Assembly: GCA_963931925.1 (NCBI GenBank)
Contig: OZ007579.1
Location: 47,247,271-47,311,270 of the forward strand
DNA from: Onchidella celtica
Lineage: Eukaryota; Mollusca; Gastropoda; Systellommatophora; Onchidiidae
Reading direction: 5' to 3'
Length of the DNA: 64,000 nt
Below the pieces are notes generated by a model. That model was given only the letters and a program-made list of their open reading frames with translations, was not told the origin of the DNA and made no database searches. Below are positions 24,461-35,481 of the stretch, piece by piece (within the stretch, counting starts at the first letter, position 1; each line of letters opens with the position of its first letter). Made by a program: the position numbers and the translations under genes.

Positions 24461-27177
24461 AGATAAAGTGACTGAATTATTCTGTCCCGGAATATTTTTG
24501 TAATTTTTTATGTTAAGCTTTGAGAGCGCTTAGAAAAGGATAGTTCTTTTTAAATCAAGTAGAAGTAACTTGAAAATTTAACTCTGAAACATGGGATAGT
24601 TGTTGTTTTTTTTCTTAGTCGTGTCATGCACCATGTAGTACGTGCTTGGAGGAGCAGTTTATTTAAAAAAATCAGATGAAGTTGCTGAATTACTCTGTTT
24701 CTTGATATGGTTTTCCGTGATGAAAAGTTTTAACAATGCACGGAAAATAATTCTTCTTTGAATCGAGTACATCAGGATGTAGTTCTAACATGGAAATGCA
24801 AATAGAACCAAGCTGTGAAGACTTACACAAGTGAACGGTAATGTAGATCTAACCTGGACGTCTGGACCGTATTTTGGTTATCCACAACGACATCGATTTA
24901 GGAGATGGACCACACTAAGAAATTTGTGACCTGACTAGTCCAAAAAAAAATAAAAAAAATTCGATGTCAAATGATGGTGTAATATGTAAATTATCTCCGT
25001 CTGTTTTAGGGGAAAATATCGTTCGTTTCGGAGCACATATGGGTTACTTAATCCATTAATTGAGCAATAGGAAACAGTAAACAGAGATCATTACAAAATA
25101 TTGAAAAAGGAGAAGTAAAGCATTTTATCCGGTAACAATTTTGCGACAACAGCTTCCTTTAAATTTTGACTGCACATGATTATTATTATAAAGGTTTGGT
25201 GATATATTTTAATGCAGTGTACCTCGTGCAGATGCTGTTCCAATTCAACTCGGAACCGCCAGCAGACTGAATTGGGTAAAATAAATACAATAGCTCGACT
25301 GCTTCTGTTAAATGCCAAATCATAGAGGTGCTTTTTTTTAAAAACCGTCTATCTGTCATGTTTAATGCTGAGCTAGGTAAGCATTCTGCTGACATGTTAT
25401 CAGTGGTGGATTCCCAAAATTTCTCCATATTATAACTTCTGGAAGTTATTAATTTGATGCTGGCGGGAAAACATTTATTCTTCATAACTGTCATTTGAAG
25501 GTCAGCATTTGCTTGTCTACAGTTTTTACAGATTACAGTTTTTAACCAATAAAATCATTTCAAAGTTACAGCAAATTTCCTAACTCTTTCATCTCTGGCG
25601 AAACTTGGTATCGTATGCAGAAAAGAATTTTGGACTCACGGACCCAGTTGCCCATATGAACCAATTCTGACAGCTGAAATTGTGCATCAAAACATAAGCC
25701 GGTCAAAGAGGATGATTTGCTCGGCAGAAAAACAGTGCCAAGAGTTAAAATTATTATAACAGCACGATTACTACCTCTTAAAAGAGTAGCTGGTAGTTGC
25801 CGATTCCGAAATAGCTCAATAGGTTGGAATGCGTATGACACAGTAAGATTTGTTTGGGTCTTCCGCCATATTGTTTGGCTTTGTGGATCAGTTTAAATAG
25901 CCCTGTCAGCGTCATCTCAAGAAGAAGGTGTTTCAGAGATGACTGGTCGTTGCTGTGAAGTTGGTTGCAGCAACATGGTTGGAACAGGGTGGTTACAATC
26001 TAATCAGAATGGCTACGCTTATCCGCAGATGTCTGCAAATAAGACCAGAATCTTATTCGCAGATGTGTAATTTATTAAAGTGGCGCTTTGTAAACCATGT
26101 TTTATGTTACCTCACAAATCTATATACAGTATACGGTAGCAGCTTCCTTTTCTCCCCGACAAATCCGCCTTAATTGTACCATGATCTCAATCCTTTCTTG
26201 CTAGTTTCTCATACTGTAATACACAACATTATATGTAGTACTGGGATGCCCAGCATTGTAACTGTCTCAGAACATCTGGATTATTACTACAGATTTCAGA
26301 GAAATTGTGCGAAAGGAATTGAACCCGAATTAATACCATTTCCGGTGCGGTGGGTACATTGTAGGGAGCCAAAACAAAGATCATTGTACACATGTTTACA
26401 AATTTGTGTTTAAAAATGCATGAAACTGGACTCAACACAATCAGCCGATACAAAAGAGATTGGACTGGATTAGTCCATTTGGGAAAATTAATTTTATACA
26501 TTTTGAAACTGTCGTGTAGGCTGCAGCCTCGAGCAAAAAAATGGCCAAAACGGCACCACAATGAATCACCCGCGCCAATATATATATTTTATTTTTGGAC
26601 AAAATAAGGGGCATTTCGTCACCACCCGATTAGAGCAAATCGTTAAAAAATAGAATCAATTTTATCGATTTTTGGGTTTGCAGTATTTGTGAAAAGGTTA
26701 ACATCTTTACTATTCTTTTTCCACATGACAGTGCTCTTTGAGAACGGTAAGTGCCAGAAACTTTACTTTGAATCGTGTTAACATCAATCATACTGAAGAA
26801 AATTGATAGAAAGTAGACGTAAATAGCTGATATGGCCGACTATTTAGTCGATAGCTGCATATTATTTGGTATCGAGATTAACGGCTTTCATTGTTCTACA
26901 TTTTGGTTGGCAAAGAAGGGCGATGCATTTGAATTTCATCCAATGGAAGTCACTTTTAGAATGTACACAAACTCTGCTTATTCCTAACAACAAAGGAGAA
27001 TTGAGACAGGTGATTGGCCGTCAAACGTCACGTGACCGATTTTCAACTGCTTGGAACGTCCGTTCCCCATTCTCGTGCTCGCTTCTCGGACCGTCCGCGC
27101 CGAAATCATCATGTCGAAAACCAGAATTGCTTCTCTTTAGAATGATACCAGAGGTTGTGGCATTCTTGAAAGGAACA
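24461..27177. other. Right arm end and adjacent sequence, no gene
   Basis: Symmetry with the window start ends at 25,852. Beyond that, no domain-bearing frame was seen up to about 27,170. The open frame from 26,866 has no recognisable motif in its first part. Confidence 0.5.
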
Positions 27178-27340
27178 ATGAAGATATTCAAATTATTATT
27201 TAATGAATATTTCACGGCCGAACCATCTGCTGGCAGCGAGTCTGATTCCGACTCAGATCAATATCTCATGGACACAGTTGACAATTTCGTCGAAGTTCGT
27301 GGCATCAAAGGTAATGATGGACAGCTGTTACTTGCAATGG
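27178..27340 (+). CDS. Possible first exon, acidic N-terminus (candidate)
   Basis: An ATG at 27,178 opens a frame with an acidic stretch (SAGSESDSDSDQYLMD), then VDNFVEVRG. The frame meets possible splice donors at 27,310/27,311 (AAG|GTAATG) and 27,340/27,341 (ATGG|GTAAGA). Its position upstream of the DUF7869-like relic, and its acidic nature, resemble exon 1 of the second DUF7869-like gene (46,987-47,251). This is only an analogy; no homology is visible. Confidence 0.2.
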
Positions 27341-27342
27341 GT

Positions 27343-29489
27343 AAGATTATGTGCTGCATTGATTTAACTCATGTATTTTTTTTCTAAAAAAACAAATAAG
27401 AGGAGGAATTCCATAATTATGAAGTAGACTTAAAACCTTTTGCCTTTTCTCTGCTGCCTTGGCAGTCAAAAACCAAGTACCATTGATTTCTTTCTGATGT
27501 GCAACAGTAAGAGGTATCATTATCAATCATCAGTGATAAGTTTGGCTAGGGTAAGGTTACGCTCAGGAGTTGTGATATTTGTGGTTTGTGAAGGGTATAC
27601 CTCATCCTACACCAGAAATGGATATAGATCTAGTTATCTTTCTCACATCTATGTAGTCCTTTGCTTGCGAGGTCGCTTTATTGATGAAAAAACATCATGA
27701 ATACATGATACAATGTGGACAGAATGAAATATTTTGAGTTGATTGAGTAACCACTTAGTGAATGAAAACTTAGCATGAGAAGGTTTTGCTGTTGTTTGCG
27801 CTGCCCAATATTGTTTAAAGGTGTAGGTAATGGGTAACGAAGTGTAACATTTGAAATAAAATTATGATAGTTGAGTTGAAAAATTAGTGTAAGATTACTT
27901 GATATAAAAAAAAAAAAAAGTATTGTTGTTTCTTGTTTGCGAGGTGGGTTCGTAAGTCCTGCGGCATCAGAGACAGAGGGAAATTGGGAGAACTTATGAT
28001 TGGAGGACAGCGACTTCCGAATTCATCTTGAACTGCGCTTAAACTGGTGCATAATAATGCTGTTTCGATTTGCCTTTGTCAGTCATACAAAATAAATGGT
28101 TGCGGCTATCTTGGAAAAGCAGTTTAGGTGTTGATGAAAGTTCATGACTGTAGTCTCACCCTTTTAACCAAAAAGGTTCTGGCATGAGAAATTACCTATA
28201 GTTGTAAAAAATGGAATCTCCTTTGAATAACTAGATGAGGATTATGCTTTACCAATGGTGGTCGTTGAAAGTGCGACTGAAATGAGCCACCAGAGCCATC
28301 GAAGGAGGAACAGCTGGCAAGGTCCTTTAGCTGTAACTGCCAGCGAATAACGTCCAATACAGGCTTGTCTGAGGATCACTGGAAAGGCTACTGCATACAA
28401 TTTGCCGTGGAGGAATTTATAGAATCTCCTTTAAGACGTAAGTCTTTCCCTGGCGATGAGTATTATGTACATAAAGTAGTATTGCTTGCTTTCTACCTGA
28501 GAAAAGGGTAGTACCTTTAAACACTGATCATGACAGAGTTCTTTTAGCCTCTTTGTGGAATTCTATGACAATTATTCCATTAAAACATTGAACTTTCAAC
28601 CTTGCCCAATGCTAGAAACCATAAAATCTAATAATAAAAAGTTACTTTGATGATTTGATAACTACAGAAACTAACAACGAAAGCTTCATTTATCATCGTA
28701 TTCTGACTTTTCATTAATGATATGATGTAATTTTGATGATTTGGTGTCTTCAGAAGATAACGAGAGTAAAAATATGAACTGATTCCATTCAGTTTCAAAA
28801 AATTAATCTACAGTGTCTAGTAAAAACTTGTATCACTCATTTGCTTTCACAGAACGTGAGAGAGATTGTGTGCCAATGGGAATTCTGATGGCATAGCAAA
28901 TCAATAATGGGCCGGTGACAGTACGCATCAAAGCCACGCCACAGCCAAGGAAACAATGCTGGACGACAGACCACATACTTGTCCAGACTGGTCTGTAGGA
29001 AAACATTCAATTTTTTACGTAGGTGTTTTATGTATAGTCTATATATTTCAGCATAATCTTTGCATCAATTTTCTGAAATTTCAGAGCTATGTACGTGCAA
29101 TCTTTTTGACAGGTTATTTTTAAGTTCAAGAATTCTAAACATTTTGTATACAAATATGATGTTTGTGATATATTTGTACCACTGCAAACTAAAAATTCGC
29201 TCAGCACAAGTCTGAATTTATAGCACAGAAGGACACCATGCTTAGGAGCATTCATTCAGTATTTGAGGAAATGGACAATTGACCTGTCTTTTGACTTGTT
29301 ATGATTTCAGATAGCCATAAATTCAAATTCATTAAGATAATGAATAATTTCAAAGATGACACTTAGTTGGAAAATGGCCACTATTACCGTCCAGAGGCAA
29401 CAGTAGTACAATGCAATCTTATTTCCATGAATAATTAATTAATAATGCCATGTGCATGTATCGACAATTTCCTGACTTATTCCGCACAG
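27343..29489. other. No recognisable gene
   Basis: This is probably intronic or decayed sequence upstream of the DUF7869-like relic. A poly-A run lies at 27,907-27,919. No frame carries a domain that I can support. Confidence 0.5.
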
Positions 29490-31290
29490 TGGCTCCCAAA
29501 CCAAGCTGGACACAGTCAAACTACACTTGAGAAGGAATGGTCTTTCCACAAGGAAAAAGAATGCAAGTGGCACCAAAAGCAATACAAAAGCCCTTAGCGA
29601 TGGTGATCAGGAGAGAATTGTCCGGTTCCTACATGTGTATGCAGAGGACCATGCTCTGGTTCTGTCTGGAAGGCTTCCGTCCTTATCAAAGGAAGACACA
29701 CTTCCACCGCCTTTATCTCACACGAAGACCTTTGTGTCTGAGCAGTACTGTTCGGCTGCAAAAACCCAAGGTAATTTTTTTTATTTTATTTCTGAAATAC
29801 ATTAATAATGCACAATTCAGGCCTGTCCATGGCAATTACACATTTTTAATATGCATTAAAAAGATTAGCCATTATATGCAGTCATATATCATGTTTTTGC
29901 ACTGTCCAAATGCATGAAGCCATCTGCCATGTCATTGCAACTGTAAAAAAGGCAGCATAGGCTGCAAAGGTTAGTTTTGCAAAGGGTTAGATTTAGCAGG
30001 GTAAGGGTGACAATACAAATAGCTTGGAGCCACATTTTCAGCTTTCAGTAATTGCAGTTCATACTATTCATTCATATCTCAGACAACCATGAGAAAGAAG
30101 GAACTCTATATATAACACCTACAGATGGGTGGTGAATGAACCTGACCTTAACTGTTCTATACTTTTACTTTTTATTATTATTTCAGGCTATAGATAGATC
30201 TCAGTGACATCATTCGGAAGGGATTGGAAAACAGGATTTCCGACTCTGCTTGTAGCCAGATCTATGTCTGATGTGTGCTGGCAATGCCAGCAGGACAACA
30301 GAAATATCCAGAGGTTAGCCAATCTGATCCACGAGGAGAAGTAGGAATTGGTAACTGACCTAAACCACCGTTTTCTTGCCTACACGAGAGAGAGGAGCTG
30401 TTATAACCCTTTGGTGGAAGTTTCCAAGACAACAGCACGCCAGTTTGGCCTCAACAATTTACATATGAATACAGCAAACCCCAGAGACATTACCATGAAT
30501 TACTCATTCGACTATGCCCAACAAATACATTTGTCCTATGATCCCCTGCAGCCTGGGCCCATTTATTTTCTCGTGCCGAGGCAGTGTGGGCTTTTCGGCA
30601 TTAACTGTGAGGCCATTCCATAGCAAATAAATTTTGTTCTGGTTTCTGCCTGGCAGTCTTCAGTCCTTTTCAAAGGAAGACACGCTTCTACTGCTTTTGT
30701 CTCACACGAAGGCCTTTGTCTCTGAGACTCTGAGCAGTAGTCTTCTCCTGCAAAAACCCTGGGTCATTTTTTTCTTACATTTGTGAAATATATTAATAAT
30801 GCACAATTCAGGTCTGTCCTTGGCTGATGAGGGAATGTGTACGGGGAAGGGCAGCAATGCCGTCATTTATTATGTGCATTACTTTTTATAAAAGTACCTG
30901 GAGAAAAGCACCCCTGCCTGTATTGTGATAACTAAAAAAAAAAAATTTAGTACGGGCTGCAATGTCTCGCTTGAATAATTATGACAGACAGGCATACAAC
31001 AGTCAGCCTTCATTTTATATTGCCTGGGCATACGGAATTTGCACCCGACTGGTGCTATGGAATATTAAAAAAAGCTTTTCGCCGGACATCAGTGAACTCT
31101 CTGGCTGAGTTTGAAGGACTTATGGCATCGACAAATCAACCATGCTGTGCGGGTAGGTGATGAAGCCAGAAATGTTCAGGTGCCAGCAAATGACTGGCAG
31201 AGCTTTTTTCGTCTCTTTGCCAGAAACTTCGCCTGTGTGTTTTTACATCGTGAATAACAAAGCCATTAAAATGCTTCTCCACAGCCTTGG
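29490..31290 (+). pseudogene. DUF7869-like (transposase-like) gene, degenerate copy
   Basis: Exon-like block 29,490-29,770 is bounded by CCGCACAG| and AAG|GTAATT. It encodes RIVRFLHVYAEDHALVLSGR, a motif of the large DUF7869-type family. A second block starts at 30,187 after TTTCAG and encodes MSDVCWQCQQDN, MNYSFDYAQQIHLSYDPLQP, then GPIYFLVPRQCGLFGINCE. Further on come HFILPGHTEFAPDWCYGILK and, in another frame, VGDEARNVQVPANDWQSFF, all in family order. In-frame stops occur at about 30,342 and 30,621, a frameshift near 31,130, and a duplicated exon piece is inserted at 30,645-30,820. The HADNC..QNKN catalytic-looking motif is lost. The family identity is recalled from motif style. Confidence 0.7.
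30645..30820 (+). repeat. Duplicated exon/intron fragment inside the relic
   Basis: This segment repeats 29,664-29,830 (3' half of the exon, its donor region and the start of the following intron) with moderate divergence. It interrupts the coding block right after the FGINCEAIP motif. Confidence 0.8.
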
Positions 31291-31352
31291 CAAACAGAAT
31301 GCATCATTAACTCTTTGTGTGCCAACAGCCGATGAATCGGTTCTTTGGTCAC

Positions 31353-32584
31353 TGTCACGAGTGGAGTGAGTGCAATTAAGGGGATTGCTACAGAGCGGGT
31401 GTCGAGTAAGAAGGGCTCACGGCAGACAAGTGGGGAAAGACGGGAAAGGAGGAGAGTAAAATTAACGCACGTAGACAAGTAAGTTAAGCGTGCATGTTGT
31501 GAGTGGTGGGGGGTCTGAATGAGGCGAAAGCGCTGTATTACTATCACTGCAAGTTAGAAGGTCCTACTGAACGGACGCTAGTAAGAGCCCAGCGGGCGGA
31601 CATAAGGGGAGCAGTCGAGAGACCAGTGAGAGAGTTTTTCCAGTGATGACTGGTAGGTAGAACGTTGATTGATAATTATGATTGATGTATTATATTATAT
31701 TCGTCTATTACCATGATGTAAATAAGTATAATGTGAGGAATGTGGAAGTCCTTGATATTGGATATAGCAATGTGCGCCATGAGCGATAGATGAAAGTGAG
31801 TTCATGGATTTGTAGCGCGAGTGAGTAGTGTGTACTCCGATGGAGGTGTGTTACCGTAAGATGTGTGGTGAGTGAAAGGTGAACTAGTGTGTGTACGCTT
31901 CATGGGTTGTAAGGAGAGGTGGAGTGAATAGAAATGGTAGGGTATTATACCAATGTAATGTTATTCTTGTAGGTGCCGAGGTCGGGCCAAAGAGCGCCGC
32001 CTACGGTGATAGGCCAGCATAGGGCCGGAGGCCACACATAGGCCAGAAGTGAGGCTGTCAGTGCAGGACAGTAGAGGCACATAAAGTCGTGGCAGTCAGG
32101 CCACGGACAGGGACGTAGATATGAGCGTGAATGTGATAATGTACTATTGCCATGTTGATGGGCTAGGAACTAATAATGTACTATTGCCATGTTGAGGGGC
32201 TATTGAAATGATAATGTGTTATTGCCCTGCTGAGGTGCTAGGGGAGTGCTAAGGTGTATGACAATAGGAAGGTGATATTGAGAGACTGCGGTGCCAGTGA
32301 ATTATTAATGTGCTATTGAGACCCTGAGGGGAGAGGCTGAGGCCGAAGTGCCTTTAGGAGTAACTACCGGGTTGTGGATCCGAGGGAGAGTGTGTGTGAG
32401 AATAAGGCCGTTGTACGGCAGTTAATCCCAATAATATAATGTATGTAATTGCGCTATTATCTGTATAATTATGTTTAATAAATGTGTGAGTCTGATGGAT
32501 TGTTCTGTTAAGTGTTAAACTTGTTTGTTCGTGATTGTTGTCCTGTCATAAACTATTACATCTCCCAGTCTGGGATTTGTGACA
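31353..32584 (+). mobile_element. 5' LTR of Ty3/Gypsy-type retrotransposon
   Basis: The LTR starts TGTCACGAGTGGAGTG and ends CTGGGATTTGTGACA, 1,232 bp, clearly of the same family as the solo LTR at 23,010-24,169. AATAAA near 32,467 is a likely polyadenylation signal. A primer-binding site follows directly, which proves this is a 5' LTR. No matching 3' LTR lies downstream in the window. Confidence 0.9.
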
Positions 32585-32585
32585 T

Positions 32586-32599
32586 TGGGGGCTCGTCCG
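32586..32599 (+). promoter_or_regulatory. Primer-binding site, tRNA-Pro type
   Basis: TGGGGGCTCGTCCG starts two bases after the LTR end. It is complementary to the 3' end of tRNA-Pro, the same primer used by many gammaretroviruses. It marks where reverse transcription of the element would begin. Confidence 0.85.
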
Positions 32600-33573
32600 T
32601 TGTGACTCGTCCATTTTCGTAATATTTAGTTGTAGTTAGTAGGTATTTTTCAGTGGGCATTTGTTACTTTAGTTTTGTCCACGTAATACTTATCTTGTGG
32701 TAGGAATTTGTGTTGTCTTTGTTCGTGGGATGAATGGAAATTTCATGATGATATGATTTATGTATATTGATGAATATGTATTGATGCATGTATTGCTATA
32801 AATATGTACTAATGTGTACTTAAACTTTCAGAGAGACAGTGTGTGTGCGTGCAGCCTGAGGAGACAAGCAGCCAGAGCTCCGATTAAGGGGAGGACTTAA
32901 ACTCATAAGGCTGAAAGTTAAGTGAAAATTTTGTACCCTGGATTGAGGGCTGTCTTTTCATCTGTCTGTTTCCATGTTTTTGCTGTTTTTGTCGTTATAG
33001 ATTATACGGGCGGTGGCGCGGGTTTGCTGTGGTGAGCGGAGTTTATCCTCTTCGGGAGGTGGGCTAAATTTGGAACTTCGTTCATCACAGTGAACAGTTC
33101 TATAGGGACCTGTATTTTTGTTTAGTTGTAGCGTCGATATCTTCTCTGTTCTGCAGGAAGACGTATTCTCTTGTCCCTCTTTCTTCCCTATCTGTAGATA
33201 CGTTCTTTTTTTTCAGACTCTGTTCTTGTTTGTACCGTGTAGTGTAATCGGCGTAGTTAGGTTGCATTTTTTTTTCCATTATATTTTCTTTTTTAGGTCT
33301 TTGTCCTAGTCTGGTTCGTTGTCCTTGACGTACGTGTGGTCCTTCTACTAAATTTCCTTATTCTTTTCTTTTCTACTCTTTTTTATTATTAATAGTGCTA
33401 TGCATTGTAAGAATATAGAATTAGTTAGGAAGTAGGTAAATTTCTGAATTGTATTTGAGACAATTGGGTATTGTTATATCTGGTGTGATCTCAGGTCTCT
33501 GGTCGTGTCGTTAGTGATCATACCGACAGGTTAGCCGTTTTTATAATACATACCATAACCATAAATCTGTGAA
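32600..33573 (+). other. Retrotransposon 5' leader
   Basis: This is an untranslated leader of nearly 1 kb between the primer-binding site and gag. It is T-rich with no long frame. It may contain the RNA packaging signal, but no specific structure was identified. Confidence 0.6.
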
Positions 33574-35481
33574 ATGGCGGAACTCCAACAGCTAATGAAG
33601 TTGGGTAAGGAACTTGGCCTGGAGGGAGAGGAGCTACGCGGCTGGATTAAAGAACAGCAGGCGGATTTGCGCGATGAGCGTGCTAAGGATAGAGAGCGAG
33701 AAAAAGAGGCTAAGGCTCAGGAGCAGGAGAGAGAGGCTAAGGATAAGGAACAGGAAAGGGAGTTTAAGCAACAGGAGAGAGAGGCTAAGGATAAGGAACA
33801 GGAAAGGGAGTTTAAGCAACAGGAAAGAGAGGCTAAGGAACGGGAGCAGGAGAGGGAGATAAAGTTAAAGGAGATAGAAGCTCAAGAGTGGGAGACAGAC
33901 GCGCGAGTAAGAATCGCGGAATTAGAACTCAAAAAGAATGCGCCAACAGAAACAGTTGAGCGGCAGGTACACAATAAAGGTGGTGTTCGGATTAAGCTCC
34001 CTACGTTCGACGACCGGAAGGACGACATAGACGCCTTCCTTTACAGGTTCGAACTGAACGCACAATTGCAATGGGGGGAAAATAAGGAATTATGGTCCAC
34101 GTACCTGGCGTCTCTATTGCAGGGGCGAGCGTTAACCTACTTTAAAGAGCTACAGCGCGAAGACGTGCAAGATTACGATAAGCTGAAAGCTTTGCTGCTT
34201 CGCCGATTTGCGCGTACCGAGGAATATTTCCGGGAGCAGTTTAGGCGAGCACGTGCGGATACCAGGGAGGACTTTGCTGCCTTCGTCGCGAGATTGACGG
34301 AATATTTCGCGAACTGGGTAGACTTGGCGCATGTTGGCGCGGATTTTACTAAATTAAAAGACCTGATTATCCGTGACCAGCTGTACGCGTCGTGCCATAA
34401 AGATCTGGTGGCTTTCCTGAAAGAAAACGAACCCGCGACGGTGCAGGAGGCGTCTAAGTTGGCGGAAGCATACCGTACGGCACATCCGTCCAAACCAGTC
34501 GCCAGGGCGTACGTCCAAGATGCTGGGTACGTCGCCGTTGTCGAAGGGTCGCCGGCAGGACTTAGGGACAGGTCGCGTCAGCGTGGTGCCTATAGTGGGC
34601 AAGCCCAGGGGCAGCGTAGGGGCTATCACCAATCACCTGCATATGGATCCGGTAAGTTTGACCGAGCAGGAGGGCTAGGTCGCGGTAATGGCCGGGGGCG
34701 ATTTGTGACCTTTGCCGATGACCGACGGCATATGGACTTTAGTTCCGGTCGCGATGGGTCACGGGGACCCAGGTCTAGTGCAGCACAGGGAGCGGAGTGT
34801 TGGACTTGCGGACGCGTGGGTCACTTTTCACGCGAGTGTAGGGCCGCGAAGTGTTGGAACTGCGGAAGAGCAGATCACATCAACGTGAACTGCCCTGCAG
34901 GTAGGATAGCGGCGAACGTGGACAGTAGCTCCAGTCCATGTTCCCCTAATAAATTTCATCATGCGGCTGCGTGTGTTACATCGGACAACGGAGGCGGACA
35001 GTATTCTAAGTGTCCCAGTTGTGAGAAGTTATTATCTTCCGGTGTTTTACCTTGTGGGAGAAAGATCCCCGTTATAAATTCATGTCATACAGGAGGTGGT
35101 CTTAGGGTTTATCCGGGGTTTGTTGGGGACGAACCGGTCTCGGTTTTACGAGATACAGGATCTACCGTTGTGGGAGTGCATAGGGACTGCATTCGGGATT
35201 CACAGCTTACAGGTGAGACTGTCCCGTGCATCCAATTTTCGGGGGCCATTGAGAAATTACCCATGGCAAGAATAGTGATAGATACACCTTTCCTTAGCGG
35301 GGAAGTCGAAGCAGTCGTTGGTTGTTTTCCAGGCGCCCAGCTCATCATTGGGAATGTATCACGGGTAGTTTCCCCTTCCGATGAGAACGTGCAAGCATGG
35401 TCGCAATCAAAAGGTATTGACTTTTGCGCCGCGGTCGAAACACGTCGACGGGTAGCTGATAAAGATTGTGCCAATCACTGA
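33574..35481 (+). CDS. gag: Gag-protease polyprotein of a Ty3/Gypsy-type element
   Basis: This is an unbroken 635-codon frame. Residues about 35-110 are an extremely charged Glu/Lys/Arg/Gln helix, probably a coiled coil, built partly from a repeated EREAKDKEQEREFKQQ unit. About 130-300 is a retrotransposon Gag/capsid domain (LPTFDDRKDDIDAFLYRFE, YFREQFRRARADTREDFAAF). A basic Gly/Arg stretch and two CCHC zinc knuckles follow (CWTCGRVGHFSREC near 409, CWNCGRADHINVNC near 427) for RNA binding. From about 510 there is an aspartic protease-like domain with LRDTGSTVVG, active-site Asp near 527. The frame ends after the protease region. No reverse transcriptase or integrase follows, so the element is 3'-truncated. 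The open gag suggests a young copy. Confidence 0.9.
   Translation: MAELQQLMKLGKELGLEGEELRGWIKEQQADLRDERAKDREREKEAKAQEQEREAKDKEQEREFKQQEREAKDKEQEREFKQQEREAKEREQEREIKLKEIEAQEWETDARVRIAELELKKNAPTETVERQVHNKGGVRIKLPTFDDRKDDIDAFLYRFELNAQLQWGENKELWSTYLASLLQGRALTYFKELQREDVQDYDKLKALLLRRFARTEEYFREQFRRARADTREDFAAFVARLTEYFANWVDLAHVGADFTKLKDLIIRDQLYASCHKDLVAFLKENEPATVQEASKLAEAYRTAHPSKPVARAYVQDAGYVAVVEGSPAGLRDRSRQRGAYSGQAQGQRRGYHQSPAYGSGKFDRAGGLGRGNGRGRFVTFADDRRHMDFSSGRDGSRGPRSSAAQGAECWTCGRVGHFSRECRAAKCWNCGRADHINVNCPAGRIAANVDSSSSPCSPNKFHHAAACVTSDNGGGQYSKCPSCEKLLSSGVLPCGRKIPVINSCHTGGGLRVYPGFVGDEPVSVLRDTGSTVVGVHRDCIRDSQLTGETVPCIQFSGAIEKLPMARIVIDTPFLSGEVEAVVGCFPGAQLIIGNVSRVVSPSDENVQAWSQSKGIDFCAAVETRRRVADKDCANH

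Larger units (their letters stand above)
14862..25852 (-). repeat. Right arm of giant imperfect inverted duplication
   Basis: This is the reverse-complement partner of 1-12,142. It carries material missing from the left arm: about 14,945-16,840 (including a MITE), an expanded 14-bp minisatellite at 18,965-19,177, a solo LTR at 23,010-24,169 and a long (GA)n tract at 24,324-24,460. Homology to the start of the window ends at about 25,852 only because the window begins there, so the true outer end is unknown. Confidence 0.9.

Noticed and set aside
24261..24471. Ser-Leu or Arg-Glu repeat proteins
   Set aside because: They are translations of the (GA)n/(CT)n microsatellite on both strands.
33634..33819. 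Leu-rich minus-strand ORF
   Set aside because: It is the shadow of the charged Gag repeat on the opposite strand.
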